NCBI RefSeq assembly: GCF_017254845.1
Contig: NZ_JAFKCU010000002.1
Location: forward strand, 806,001 to 870,000
DNA: 64,000 bases
Direction of reading: 5' to 3'
From: Algoriphagus pacificus
GTDB taxonomy: Bacteria; Bacteroidota; Bacteroidia; Cytophagales; Cyclobacteriaceae
Shown here: in pieces, positions 27,640-36,648 of the stretch
Layout of the letters: the number at the start of each line of letters is the position of its first letter
Numbering within the stretch: position 1 is the stretch's first letter
Made by a program: the position numbers and the translations under genes
Notes under the pieces: generated by a model
The model's input: the letters and a program-made list of their open reading frames with translations, nothing else
The model's database searches: none
Told to the model about the DNA's origin: nothing

Positions 27640-27790
27640 ATGGCTATTAGCACTTCCTGTGCCATTAGCAGATATTTAAAAAAGGCTGACAAATCGGCTG
27701 TAAATGTCAGGTGACTGCCTCTACCAATACGACAGATTGGAAAAAAAGAACTGTCAATTTTTCCAAAACTGTCAGTTTTTATGTCAGATT
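27640..27790. promoter_or_regulatory. Repeat-rich divergent control region upstream of groES
   Basis: The 217-base divergent spacer has several ordered repeats. ATTAGCA occurs at 27646 and 27664 (18-base period). CTGACA (27686) and TGTCAG (27705) form an inverted pair. TGTCA recurs at 27752, 27770 and 27782. These are candidate operator sites for a heat-shock regulator. The classic CIRCE palindrome is absent: only the TTAGCAC half is present. Neither promoter could be placed confidently. Confidence 0.4.
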
Positions 27791-27819
27791 TTAGTATTTT
27801 TTGGTAAACCTATATCCCT

Positions 27820-28539
27820 ATGAAGACATTACCGAAAAACTGGATTGCCGAAGGCTTGATTGATTTTGAGTATAAGAAATACCAGCTGCTGGCATACTTA
27901 CAGGAGACAGACCAACAATTTGATGCGACAAAGCTCTACCCGGTACTTGGAGAGCTGATTGAGCATCATCGGCTTTTGGATGATTTGAAAAAAGGAAAGT
28001 CTGAGTTGAAAAACCTTTTTCCTAAGGCTATCTCAGTTATTGATCTCCAAAATGCCAAAATCCATTATCAACCCAGGGAAAATGAAAGTGATTTGATGCA
28101 AGAAATTGCCAATATCACAGAGTACGCCCTTCCTTTATTTTCTCAGCAAATCCACAAAGGGAAAGAGATTTATCAGCATGTTGAAAGCCAAGTTAAATTT
28201 GAACCGGTAGGAATTATGCCAATTTATACACAAGAAGGGTTTATTCTGGTTTCCAAAGAGTCCAAGGCTGATATCCATGCTTTCAGATACCAATCCAGCT
28301 TCTTGCAATTGGCAGGGGAGAAGTTCCGAAGCATACGCATGTGGCTAGTTGGGATTTTTCAGAAATCTCTTGTGAATACCTTGGAGAAAATCAAACTACA
28401 ATTGATCCGGGAAATTAAAGAATTGCCGAATCCTGCAACTTGGAGATTGCATAGCCCGCATGATTTTCCAATGGAAGAAACATTGCTACCAATCAGCAAG
28501 AGGTTGCTGCTTCAGCATGTTTCACCAGATAAAGGCTGA
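27820..28539 (+). CDS. Conserved hypothetical protein divergent from groES
   Basis: 239 residues, soluble, without signal or membrane segments. It is helix-rich in the first half (FEYKKYQLLAYLQETDQQF, VLGELIEHHRLLDDLKKGKSELKNLF) with a mixed second half (GIMPIYTQEGFILVSKESKADIHAFRYQ) and TWRLHSPHDFPMEETLLP near the end. I do not recognise a named family; the length and clear start suggest a conserved Bacteroidota gene. It diverges from groES across a repeat-rich region, so co-regulation with heat shock is possible. It converges on the sterol desaturase gene with a two-base gap. Confidence 0.7.
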   Translation: MKTLPKNWIAEGLIDFEYKKYQLLAYLQETDQQFDATKLYPVLGELIEHHRLLDDLKKGKSELKNLFPKAISVIDLQNAKIHYQPRENESDLMQEIANITEYALPLFSQQIHKGKEIYQHVESQVKFEPVGIMPIYTQEGFILVSKESKADIHAFRYQSSFLQLAGEKFRSIRMWLVGIFQKSLVNTLEKIKLQLIREIKELPNPATWRLHSPHDFPMEETLLPISKRLLLQHVSPDKG

Positions 28540-28541
28540 AA

Positions 28542-29489
28542 TTATTTCTCCTGAACTTCCAGGGCTAATACCTTCTCCTCAACTTCAGGAGAAGGGTTAG
28601 CTGTTATGCTTTTTTCAGCTTTTTCCCTGTTGGCTATCACCTCAGCTCCTGGCTTGTCAAAAAGAACTCTCCATCCTTCTTTGAAATCTTTGGCCTTTCG
28701 AAGGTCTTTGAAAATATCAACCCACTCGTGAAAAACCAGGTAGATCGGATTGTAGGAAGTGACAGGTTTTGTGATCCCATAAGTTGGTCTTTCTCCTTCT
28801 GGCATAAATGTGCCAAACATTCTATCCCAAATAATAAATGTGGAACCGTAATTTTTGTCTAAGTAATGCTCGTCGCTGGCGTGGTGAACGCGGTGATGTG
28901 ATGGTGTGGTAAAGAAAAACTCTATTGGTCTTGGCAGTTTTGTGATGTATTCTGTGTGAATCCAAAACTGATATAAAACCGCAATTTGATGACAGATAAA
29001 GAATACAAATGGATTGAATCCCATAAACATCACAGGGAAAAAGAATATCACTTTGATGTGCTGGGTCCAGCCTAATCTGAAGGAAACAGAAAGGTTGTAT
29101 TTGGATGAATTGTGATGGGTAATGTGAGTAGCCCACCAAAACCGCTGCTCATGAGCTATTCTATGTGCCCAGTATCTTGCAAAATCTATCGCTACAAAAC
29201 AAAGGATAAAAGACCACCAAGTTACCGGAATGGTAAAAGGTGAAATATTATAGAAGAACAAGGCCGATCCAAAAGTGGCTAGTTTGATTAATGCGCTGAT
29301 CCCAACATTGACTAATCCAATGGTGGAAGCTGCGAAAAAATCTTTGGTATTATAAGCGTCTTTTTTCTGATAGGCGCTGATGCCCCATTCAATAAAGACG
29401 AGTAGGAACATGATCGGGGCTGCCCATAAGATTAAGTTCGGCCAATTTTCGATATGCAAGTCCTCTAGACGAATAGGTTTTGTATTCAT
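28542..29489 (-). CDS. Sterol desaturase / fatty acid hydroxylase family membrane protein
   Basis: 315 residues with four or more hydrophobic helices and the di-iron histidine boxes of the family: HRIAH (about 125), HITHHN (about 138), HTEYI and HHRVHHASD (about 200). These ligate a di-iron centre that hydroxylates or desaturates lipid carbons; in bacteria the substrate may be a carotenoid, hopanoid or fatty acid. It is an inner-membrane protein with a charged C-terminal tail. The 163-base stretch upstream contains the secG terminator and no gene. Confidence 0.92.
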   Translation of the reverse strand: MNTKPIRLEDLHIENWPNLILWAAPIMFLLVFIEWGISAYQKKDAYNTKDFFAASTIGLVNVGISALIKLATFGSALFFYNISPFTIPVTWWSFILCFVAIDFARYWAHRIAHEQRFWWATHITHHNSSKYNLSVSFRLGWTQHIKVIFFFPVMFMGFNPFVFFICHQIAVLYQFWIHTEYITKLPRPIEFFFTTPSHHRVHHASDEHYLDKNYGSTFIIWDRMFGTFMPEGERPTYGITKPVTSYNPIYLVFHEWVDIFKDLRKAKDFKEGWRVLFDKPGAEVIANREKAEKSITANPSPEVEEKVLALEVQEK

Positions 29490-29599
29490 TTGGAAAGGTT
29501 ATGAGAGATGATAAAATGTTCTGGTAGCTCAAAAACGAATCAAAAGACCAGATTTTGGTGACTAGATAGGAAAATACTAGATCGAACTTATTTAAACAA

Positions 29600-29630
29600 A
29601 AAAAGTCTGCCCTTTTGAGGCAGACTTTCA
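29600..29630 (-). terminator. Rho-independent terminator of the miaB-secG operon
   Basis: AAAGTCTGCC (29602-29611) pairs with GGCAGACTTT (29619-29628). On the minus strand it is followed by a T run (the A run at 29598-29604). It lies 25 bases after the secG stop. Confidence 0.9.
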
Positions 29631-29652
29631 ATTTTTTCTCGAATTACTCTAA

Positions 29653-30018
29653 TTATTCACCACCTGAGGTAGTGTCTTCGCTAGTCGCAGGAGTAGTTTC
29701 AGTAGGCAATAAGCTTTCGTCATTTCCAAAAGCAGGTGCTACAACTTGCTGTTTTGCATTTTCGATATTGGGAGATGAGAATTGGTTTGACTGGCCCTCT
29801 GTATAAAATGCAGAAGATGCCAAAGACAGTACTAAGATAGAAACTGCCAATACCCAAGTAGCTTTTTCCAAAACATTTCCAGTTCTAGTGACACCCATAA
29901 TTTGAGATGCACTACCACCAAAAGCTGCTCCAACGCCACCTTTAGAGTTTTGACCTAAAATAACTAGTATCAGCAATACAGCTAAAATCAGGATAACGGT
30001 GATTAATAAAGTAAACAT
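29653..30018 (-). CDS. secG: Protein translocase subunit SecG
   Basis: 121 residues with two membrane helices (about 3-22, ILILAVLLILVILGQNSKGG, and about 53-70) joined by the cytoplasmic loop SKGGVGAAFGGSASQIMGVTRTGNVLEKATW that defines SecG. A low-complexity Thr/Glu tail follows, as in other Bacteroidota SecG. It assists the SecYEG channel. Last gene of the miaB / sigma-54 regulator / lptE / TPR / secG operon, 10 bases after the preceding gene. Confidence 0.95.
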   Translation of the reverse strand: MFTLLITVILILAVLLILVILGQNSKGGVGAAFGGSASQIMGVTRTGNVLEKATWVLAVSILVLSLASSAFYTEGQSNQFSSPNIENAKQQVVAPAFGNDESLLPTETTPATSEDTTSGGE

Positions 30019-30028
30019 ATAAATGGGA

Positions 30029-30787
30029 TTATTCTTTCAGTTTTTCAATCAAGTCCGCAAAGTAAGACCTTTTATCCGGAAATTTCAATATCAATTTCTC
30101 ATAAATTTCCTTTGCCATGGACTTTTTGCCTTGTGCCACTAGTAATTTGGCGTATGATTCAGAAATCAAATTGTCATTGATCTGAGTGCTATTGGCTGCC
30201 AGGTTTTCAGTATTTTGATTTGCTTCTATTTCCTTGATTGTAGCCAGTTTGATGGACTTTTTGCTAAAAGCTTTGATCAAATCATTCTGCTCTTTCTTTT
30301 TACTGTCAAGGATTTCCTTTTTCTCTTTCTGTTTAATTGACTCAATCAGGTCATCTTTAGGCGGTTTCCTTCTTTTTCGGACTGGTTTAGGAGCTTCTTC
30401 CGGCAAATCTGTTACTTCAGGAGCCTTCGTTCCTTTTAAGTCATTCCCTAATTTAACCAGCGATTGAGTTCTAAGATTTGGATCTTTTTTTCCTCCAGTT
30501 TCTTCTGGTAATAAATCTTCAGTTTCAGGTGTAGATTTAGAGGAAGGTGTATCAGTTTTCTTATGAATAAAATTCTTTAACCAAATTCTATCAGGACTGG
30601 TGATAGCCGCAAAACCCAACGAGTCGGATCCTTTTGAAGGACTTTTCAGATAATCATACCTCGCGGCAAGTACATGTGGAATCTGGAAATAAGGGAAGTT
30701 TTCCTGAATTTTCTTCAATGACAATAAATCACTTCTTTCAGGAGCTTCTGACTTATTTAAAATTTCTATAAACTGAGCTGCGTTCAC
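30029..30787 (-). CDS. Conserved protein with basic linker and C-terminal TPR-like helices
   Basis: 252 residues in three parts: an N-terminal helical segment (residues 1-80), a highly charged low-complexity linker (about 80-190: PVRKRRKPPKDD, KKEILDSKKKEQND), and a C-terminal tetratricopeptide-like hairpin SESYAKLLVAQGKKSMAKEIYEKLILKFP. No signal peptide. It is placed between lptE and secG in a conserved Bacteroidota operon. Role unknown; a scaffold at the export machinery is a positional guess only. Confidence 0.75.
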   Translation of the reverse strand: MNAAQFIEILNKSEAPERSDLLSLKKIQENFPYFQIPHVLAARYDYLKSPSKGSDSLGFAAITSPDRIWLKNFIHKKTDTPSSKSTPETEDLLPEETGGKKDPNLRTQSLVKLGNDLKGTKAPEVTDLPEEAPKPVRKRRKPPKDDLIESIKQKEKKEILDSKKKEQNDLIKAFSKKSIKLATIKEIEANQNTENLAANSTQINDNLISESYAKLLVAQGKKSMAKEIYEKLILKFPDKRSYFADLIEKLKE

Positions 30788-30819
30788 GCTGGGGAATTTT
30801 GGGATTTAATATAGGGATT

Positions 30820-31359
30820 TTACCAGTTAGCTACTGTAGCAGTGAAGATATCTTGGATAATATTTTGAAAGATTTCCTCTACCAGTTGGCTTTCTACATC
30901 CAAAAGAGTAGTGGTTCTGGAATCATAGTCTTTAAAGAACGAAAAAGTCCTTCTGAGATTTTCTTCCTCATTGGCTAAATTGATGTATTCCACTTCTACA
31001 GAAATGGTCAGTCGCATCTGACCGGCACGGTCAGGGAGATTCGGGTCAGAACTGGAAACAGCAGATTGAGGGGTCAACCTATATCCGTTGATTGCTCCTG
31101 CAAACTGAAGATCTCCATTTGATCGAACCAGCTCTAATTGCGTGTTTCTTTGGTAATATTCCTTGAGGGATTCAGTAAATAGCTGCTCCATGTTGGCAGG
31201 GCCACCCCCTGAATCATTGAAGAAATTTTCTACCGTAAAGGTCTGAACCAAGTCATAATTAATATTGGTGCCTGTGAAACTGTATTTTACCGAACAGCCC
31301 TGAAACAGTAAGAATATTCCAACAGCAAGTAATCCTCTCAACTTATTGATCGATTTCAT
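30820..31359 (-). CDS. lptE: LptE-family outer-membrane lipoprotein
   Basis: 179 residues from the ATG at 31359 (MKSINKLRG). Lipobox FLLFQGC with Cys near residue 22. The rest follows LptE: SFTGTNINYDLVQTFTVENFFN, a helical region LFTESLKEYYQRNTQLELV and GDLQFAGAINGYRLTPQ. LptE plugs LptD to deliver lipopolysaccharide to the outer leaflet. The start codon overlaps the 3' end of the sigma-54 regulator by 17 bases, so translation is probably coupled. An upstream TTG start is less likely because it would bury the signal peptide. Confidence 0.88.
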   Translation of the reverse strand: MKSINKLRGLLAVGIFLLFQGCSVKYSFTGTNINYDLVQTFTVENFFNDSGGGPANMEQLFTESLKEYYQRNTQLELVRSNGDLQFAGAINGYRLTPQSAVSSSDPNLPDRAGQMRLTISVEVEYINLANEEENLRRTFSFFKDYDSRTTTLLDVESQLVEEIFQNIIQDIFTATVANW

Positions 31360-32635
31360 ATTGTTTGATCTTCCTGTACAAAGTTCGTTCGGAGATTCCC
31401 AAATCGCTCGCTGCATATTTTCTCTTGTTATTATGTTTGCGCAAAGCCTTCAGAATCATTTCCTTTTCTTTTCTCTCCAAAGAAAGCGAATTATCATCTT
31501 CCTCATGGTAAATATCTTCAATGACATTGTCTTCGTAGTCATCTTCTTCAATTGAATTGCCCTTTTGAGGAGCAATCACCAACGGAACGGAATAATTTGG
31601 ACTGCTTTCACTTGGTTCTTTAGCCGCGATTCCGCTGTCCATGTCTTCAAATAACCCTTGATGTTTTTGGATGATGCTTTGGTTTAGACCACCGCTTTGA
31701 TATGATTCCAGCACGAGTTTTTTCAACTCGTTCATGTCTTTTTTCATATCAAAAAGGACTTTGTAAAGGATATCTCTTTCCGAAAAGTCCGTAGATTCTG
31801 ATCCAGCACTTGGATTATTTAACGCCATAGGAAGCCTGGAATTGTCAGTTGGCAAATATCTTGACAAGGTTTCGGCATTCACGTCTCTGGATTCTTCCAA
31901 AAGAGAGATTTGCTCGGCTAGATTTTTTAACTGGCGGATATTTCCTGGAAAAGGATAGCGCATAAGCAAACGCTGTGCGTCTAAGTCTAAAGAGATCGGT
32001 TTCACATGATATTTCTCAGAAAAATCAGAAGTAAATTTTCTGAAAAGTAAAACCACATCTTCACCTCGTTCCCTCAGCGGCGGCACATAAATAGGCACCG
32101 TATTCAAACGATAGTAAAGATCTTCCCGGAATTTTCCTTTTTCTACTGCTTTTAAAAGCTTGACGTTAGTCGCTGTGATGACGCGAACATTCGTTTTTTG
32201 CACTTTGGAAGAACCAACCTTGATAAATTCTCCATTTTCCAAGACCCTTAAAAGTCGGGCTTGAGTTCCAAGTGGCATTTCGCCGATTTCATCCAAGAAA
32301 ATAGATCCTCCGTCAGTTACTTCAAAATATCCTTTTCTAGCTTCATGAGCGCCGGTAAATGAACCTTTTTCATGTCCAAAAAGCTCTGAATCAATGGTTC
32401 CTTCAGGTATCGCACCGCAGTTGATTGCAATGAATTTCCCATGCTTGCGAAGGCTAAGTGAATGGATGATCTTTGAAAAGCTTTCCTTCCCACTTCCACT
32501 TTCACCTGTGATCAATACAGTCATATCTGTTGGAGATGCCTGCATTGCCACCTGAATCGCATGATTCAAAAGCGGACTATTTCCGATTATCCCAAATCGT
32601 TGTTTGACACTTTGTATTTCCGCTTCTGTTATCAT
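31343..32635 (-). CDS. Sigma-54-interacting AAA+ transcriptional activator
   Basis: 430 residues from the ATG at 32635, which overlaps the miaB stop (ATGA). It has no N-terminal receiver or sensory domain. The AAA+ domain has Walker A GESGSGKE, the sigma-54-contacting loop as GSFTGA (family consensus GAFTGA), Walker [12 protein letters not shown], and the arginine-finger region. An acidic linker leads to a Fis-type HTH at the C-terminus ([29 protein letters not shown]). It activates sigma-54 promoters. Position between miaB and lptE is typical of Bacteroidota; target genes are not evident here. Confidence 0.93.
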   Translation of the reverse strand: MITEAEIQSVKQRFGIIGNSPLLNHAIQVAMQASPTDMTVLITGESGSGKESFSKIIHSLSLRKHGKFIAINCGAIPEGTIDSELFGHEKGSFTGAHEARKGYFEVTDGGSIFLDEIGEMPLGTQARLLRVLENGEFIKVGSSKVQKTNVRVITATNVKLLKAVEKGKFREDLYYRLNTVPIYVPPLRERGEDVVLLFRKFTSDFSEKYHVKPISLDLDAQRLLMRYPFPGNIRQLKNLAEQISLLEESRDVNAETLSRYLPTDNSRLPMALNNPSAGSESTDFSERDILYKVLFDMKKDMNELKKLVLESYQSGGLNQSIIQKHQGLFEDMDSGIAAKEPSESSPNYSVPLVIAPQKGNSIEEDDYEDNVIEDIYHEEDDNSLSLERKEKEMILKALRKHNNKRKYAASDLGISERTLYRKIKQYEIDQ

Positions 32636-34110
32636 CCAATAGCTGGGTTTACAGTGATGATTTCTCCGAATAAAGTCGCAGGAGTACAATCAATGATTTT
32701 CACGAGTACGTAATCGCCAATTTTATAATCTCCTGCCGGGATGATGACCACTTTATTGGCTGAGTTTCTTCCTCTGTATTCCTGGTCAGATTTTTTAGAA
32801 ATACCCTCTACTAGAATCAACTGCTCTTTGCCAAGATCCATTTTGTTTCTTGCATGAGAAAGTTCACTTTGCTTGGTAATTACCTCTGCAAGCCTTCTTT
32901 TCTTTATTTCTAGCGGAATATCATCCTCAAATTTTTTGGCAGCCAAAGTTCCTGGACGCTCTGAGTAGAAGAACATGTATGAAAAATCATACTGCACAAT
33001 GTCCATAATAGATAAGGTATCCTGATGCTCTTCCTCTGTTTCTGTACAAAAACCAGTAATCATATCAGAGGAAATTCCACATTCATCGCCAAGGATATCT
33101 CTGATTGCCCGAACTCGATCCAGATACCATTCCCGATCATAAGTTCTGTTCATCAGTTCCAAAACACGACTATTTCCGCTTTGCACAGGCAAGTGAATGT
33201 ATTTACAGATGTTGTCGTACTTTTTCATGGTGTAAAGTACCTCGTCTGTGATGTCTTTTGGATGGGAAGTCGAGAATCTGATACGAAGCAAAGGACTTAC
33301 TTGAGCCACCATTTCCAATAGATTGGCAAAATTGACAACAGTACTGACTGCACCTTCTTTTTTCTCCAGTCTTGCTTTATTGTTTTCTTCTGGAGACCAT
33401 TTGTAGCTATCCACATTTTGGCCTAAGAGTGTCACTTCTTTGTAGCCTTTGTCAAACAGATCCTGAGCTTCTGCCACGATGGAATGTGGATCACGGCTTC
33501 TTTCTCTTCCTCGAGTGAATGGAACCACACAGAATGAACACATATTGTCACATCCACGCATGATGGAAATGAACGCAGTGACTCCATTGGAATTCAATCT
33601 TACAGGCGCAATGTCCGCATAGGTTTCTTCTCTGGAAAGAAAAGTATTCACCCCTTTATTGCCATCTTCTGCTGCAGAAACCAAATTTGGTAAGTCCCTG
33701 TAAGCATCTGGACCAACTACAACGTCAACTATTTTCTCTTCTTCAAGAAGCTTGTCTTTCAATCTTTCAGCCATACAACCCAAGACTCCAATAGTCATGT
33801 CTGGGCGACTTTTTTTGGCTCTATTGAAATCAGAAAGGCGCTTTCTTACTGTTTGTTCGGCTTTTTCTCGAATCGAACAAGTATTTAAAAATATTACATC
33901 TGCTTGGTTGAAATCCGAAGTTGTATCAAAACCATTTTCTTTCATAATGGAAGCGACAATTTCAGAATCGGAAAAATTCATTGCGCAACCATAGCTTTCT
34001 ATGTAAAGCTTTTTGGTTTTGCCGGTGTTTTCATCGGCAGTTGTTTTGAAATCACATGCCTGAGCTTCCTCAGCAGAGATGATATCTATGTCTTTAATCA
34101 AATTATCCAT
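32632..34110 (-). CDS. miaB: tRNA-2-methylthio-N6-dimethylallyladenosine synthase MiaB
   Basis: 492 residues. The N-terminal UPF0004 domain has the three [4Fe-4S] cysteines (Cys42 in ESYGCAMN, Cys78 in LNTCSIRE, Cys112 in GCMAER). The radical-SAM motif is C-x3-C-x2-C in [17 protein letters not shown] (Cys187, 191, 194). A C-terminal TRAM domain follows (residues about 430-490). It methylthiolates A37 of tRNAs reading UNN codons. First gene of the five-gene operon; overlaps the sigma-54 activator by four bases. Confidence 0.97.
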   Translation of the reverse strand: MDNLIKDIDIISAEEAQACDFKTTADENTGKTKKLYIESYGCAMNFSDSEIVASIMKENGFDTTSDFNQADVIFLNTCSIREKAEQTVRKRLSDFNRAKKSRPDMTIGVLGCMAERLKDKLLEEEKIVDVVVGPDAYRDLPNLVSAAEDGNKGVNTFLSREETYADIAPVRLNSNGVTAFISIMRGCDNMCSFCVVPFTRGRERSRDPHSIVAEAQDLFDKGYKEVTLLGQNVDSYKWSPEENNKARLEKKEGAVSTVVNFANLLEMVAQVSPLLRIRFSTSHPKDITDEVLYTMKKYDNICKYIHLPVQSGNSRVLELMNRTYDREWYLDRVRAIRDILGDECGISSDMITGFCTETEEEHQDTLSIMDIVQYDFSYMFFYSERPGTLAAKKFEDDIPLEIKKRRLAEVITKQSELSHARNKMDLGKEQLILVEGISKKSDQEYRGRNSANKVVIIPAGDYKIGDYVLVKIIDCTPATLFGEIITVNPAIG

Positions 34111-34255
34111 GAATAGAATTTCTTTCGGGATGCGAAATTAATAAAATGCAGACAAAATGGCAGTTTGATTGTCTGATTTATTTCAAGCATACGGATGATT
34201 CAGTTTTAGAGCTGAGGGAATTGGGCTTTTTTGTCTAAAAATTTTCTAAATCCTA

Positions 34256-35350
34256 TTAAAGCTCGAAAGGGATCTTCAATTGTTCTCCAAAATGCTGTAC
34301 CTCCTCTGTGATATTCAAGTTTGAAAGGCCAAGACCCAAAAGGCGAACTGGTTTTGGGATTTCTTCTTGGTTCAAAAGCTCTTTTGCCAAGTCCCAGATA
34401 TGATTGGTTTCAACGTATTGCTCCAGGGTTTTACTTCTGGTCTGTTGGGTGAAATCAGCATATTTTATTTTTAAAGTTACGGTTCTGCCTTTTACTCCAG
34501 TTTTTTCCAATCTCCGAATTAGTTCCTCGTAGATTGAGTTTAAGGACTGTTCCATTTCCTCTAAAAGCACTAGGTCCTTTTCAAAAGTATTCTCAGCACT
34601 TAGAGACTTCCTCAAACGATGCGGTTGCACTTCCGAGAGGTGGATTCCACGTACTATATTGAAATAGTGTAGGCCTGATTTTCCGAATTTCTTGGTAAGA
34701 AATTGCAAAGAAAACTGCTTTAAATCCGCCCCGTTATGAATGCCGATTTTCTGCATTTTCTCAGCTGTTACCTTTCCAATCCCAAAGAATTTCCCGATTG
34801 CCAGCTTCTCAAGAAACTCCTCAGCTTCTTCAGGTAGAATCACTGCTTGACCATTGGGTTTGTTTAGGTCAGACGCGATTTTGGCTAAGAATTTATTGTA
34901 ACTCACCCCAGCCGATGCATTGAGTCCCGTTTTGATTTTTATTTTCTCACGGATTTGTCGGGCAATTAAAATGGCTGATTTCAGACCTTTTTTGTTTTCT
35001 GTTACATCTAAAAATGCCTCATCAAGGGATAGTGGTTCCACCAAATCCGTGTATTCAAAAAAGATCTCCCGAATCTGATAAGAGATTTCTTTGTATCGAT
35101 CAAAGCGGGGTTTAGCAAAAATTAGCTGAGGACATTTTCTGGCAGCGATGCTAGAAGCCATCGCTGAAAATATTCCATACTTTCTTGCTTCATAGCTGGC
35201 TGCCGCGACCACACCACGGGATTCATTTCCTCCGACTACCAGTGGTTTTCCTCTCCATTCCGGATGATCCATTTGCTCCACAGATGCATAAAATGCATCC
35301 ATATCCACATGGATGATTTTTCGGACAGGGTTATTTTCTGGGTTTTCCAT
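34256..35350 (-). CDS. dinB: DNA polymerase IV (Y family)
   Basis: 364 residues with the Y-family palm: HVDMDAFYASVEQMD (first metal-binding Asp, residues 14-28), the steric-gate region, and LSLDEAFLDVTE (second pair of acidic ligands). The HhH segment GIGKVTAEKMQKIGI and the little finger (RSKTLEQYVE) complete the protein. It performs error-prone translesion synthesis. The start overlaps the preceding pabB-like gene by 20 bases, so the two are coupled. A C-terminal beta-clamp motif could not be identified with confidence. Confidence 0.96.
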   Translation of the reverse strand: MENPENNPVRKIIHVDMDAFYASVEQMDHPEWRGKPLVVGGNESRGVVAAASYEARKYGIFSAMASSIAARKCPQLIFAKPRFDRYKEISYQIREIFFEYTDLVEPLSLDEAFLDVTENKKGLKSAILIARQIREKIKIKTGLNASAGVSYNKFLAKIASDLNKPNGQAVILPEEAEEFLEKLAIGKFFGIGKVTAEKMQKIGIHNGADLKQFSLQFLTKKFGKSGLHYFNIVRGIHLSEVQPHRLRKSLSAENTFEKDLVLLEEMEQSLNSIYEELIRRLEKTGVKGRTVTLKIKYADFTQQTRSKTLEQYVETNHIWDLAKELLNQEEIPKPVRLLGLGLSNLNITEEVQHFGEQLKIPFEL

Positions 35351-36587
35351 GGAGTACTTCCAAAAGTACCTGAGCTTTTAACAGACATTCTTCGTATTCC
35401 AGAGCTGCCTCAGCATCTGAAGTAATGGCACTTCCAACTCCAAAATATAGTTTTTTTGTGGCTAGGTCAGCGAGGATGCTTCGAATAATAACAGAAAAGT
35501 CAAAATCTCCTTTTTCATCTATCCACCCAAATGCTCCTGAAAACCAATTTCTTTTGAAGGATTCCAGTTCATCTATTAATTCCATGGTTCGGATCTTTGG
35601 TGCTCCGGTCATACTTCCCATTGGGAAAGTGGCGTCTATGATCTCCTTAAATGAAATGTCTGGCTTCAAGGTAGATTGTACAGTTGAGATCATCTGGAAA
35701 ACTCTGGGTAGCTCATAAATGCCAAAAAGCTCTTGAACTTGAACCGAACCAGTTTTTGAGATTTTGGAGAGATCATTTCTGGTCAAATCAGTGATCATCA
35801 GATTTTCAGCTCTCTCTTTTTCACTTTCTAAAAGTGCTTGTTTGTTTTCCTGATCCTCAATCTCATTCTTTCCTCTTCTAATGGTTCCTTTGATAGGCTG
35901 TGCAATGATTTTTGTTCCGACTTTTTTTAAAAATCGCTCAGGTGAAGCTGAAACAAGCCATTTTGAACCTGCTTTAAAAAGGACAGAGAATGGCATGGGA
36001 GACACTTCCTGTAATTGAAAGAAAGAAGAAATTGGATCCCAATTTTCAAAAGTGCCTTCGAAGGTCTGACAGAAATTTAATTCATACGTTTCTCCTTCAC
36101 GGATTTGCTCTTGGATTGCATGGACTTTTTCGATGTATTCCATTTTATTCAAATGTGAGATTACATCGCAGGAGGTATTGCTATTAGGTAATTCTACTGT
36201 TTCAATTTCCTTCCAAAACCCTTCGCTGAGCTTGTATTTACTGTTTACTTGATCCTTTTCAAATTGAAAACAGATACTAGGTGTGAAAAAGCAAAGTTCG
36301 GGAAGACCTAAATAAGAAGGGTTTTCACTTTTCAGCTTTTCAAGCTGGTTTTTATAATCATAACCAATTATCCCTACTTTAAATTGTTTCCGGGATTCAT
36401 TCCAGATTTCACTTTCACTCAATTCTTGGGATCCTGCGAAAAATAAATTTTGAAAAGGTTCTGAAGGGTAGGGGGATGCGTTTCCATCCAAGTAGGCAAA
36501 AAAATCGAAATTGGAATTTGCCCAATACATTAATTTTTGCTTCCAAAACTTAAATCCAGGAGAATATTGATAAGGGAATCGCTTCAT
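35331..36587 (-). CDS. pabB: Aminodeoxychorismate synthase component I-like (chorismate-binding)
   Basis: 418 residues of the anthranilate/aminodeoxychorismate synthase family. Catalytic blocks: QPIKGTIRRG with the Lys that forms the covalent chorismate intermediate in PabB, MITDLTRNDLSKI, and the MGSMTGAPKIRTMELIDELE metal-chorismate loop. PIKGT favours PabB (folate p-aminobenzoate branch) over TrpE. A matching glutamine amidotransferase PabA is not adjacent, and the class I amidotransferase at 41.7 kb belongs to a different operon. Coupled to dinB by overlap. Confidence 0.85.
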   Translation of the reverse strand: MKRFPYQYSPGFKFWKQKLMYWANSNFDFFAYLDGNASPYPSEPFQNLFFAGSQELSESEIWNESRKQFKVGIIGYDYKNQLEKLKSENPSYLGLPELCFFTPSICFQFEKDQVNSKYKLSEGFWKEIETVELPNSNTSCDVISHLNKMEYIEKVHAIQEQIREGETYELNFCQTFEGTFENWDPISSFFQLQEVSPMPFSVLFKAGSKWLVSASPERFLKKVGTKIIAQPIKGTIRRGKNEIEDQENKQALLESEKERAENLMITDLTRNDLSKISKTGSVQVQELFGIYELPRVFQMISTVQSTLKPDISFKEIIDATFPMGSMTGAPKIRTMELIDELESFKRNWFSGAFGWIDEKGDFDFSVIIRSILADLATKKLYFGVGSAITSDAEAALEYEECLLKAQVLLEVLHGKPRK

Positions 36588-36600
36588 CAGAGCACAAAAA

Positions 36601-36628
36601 AAAGAGGAATTCGGCTGAATTCCTCTTT
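36601..36628 (-). terminator. Rho-independent terminator of the YceI gene
   Basis: AAAGAGGAATTC (36601-36612) pairs perfectly with GAATTCCTCTTT (36617-36628) over a GGCT loop. On the minus strand the stem is followed by T residues (the A run at 36596-36603). It lies 20 bases past the YceI stop. Confidence 0.92.
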
Positions 36629-36648
36629 AAAATATTTTTTAATACTGA

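Noticed and set aside
27640-27672. CIRCE (HrcA) operator upstream of groES
   Set aside because: Only a TTAGCAC half-site is present; the matching GTGCTAA half at 9-base spacing is missing.
35331-36587. Pairing of the pabB-like gene with the class I amidotransferase at 41.7 kb as a PabA/PabB complex
   Set aside because: They are 5 kb apart on opposite strands; the amidotransferase lies in the amidoligase operon and has a non-PabA elbow and extension.
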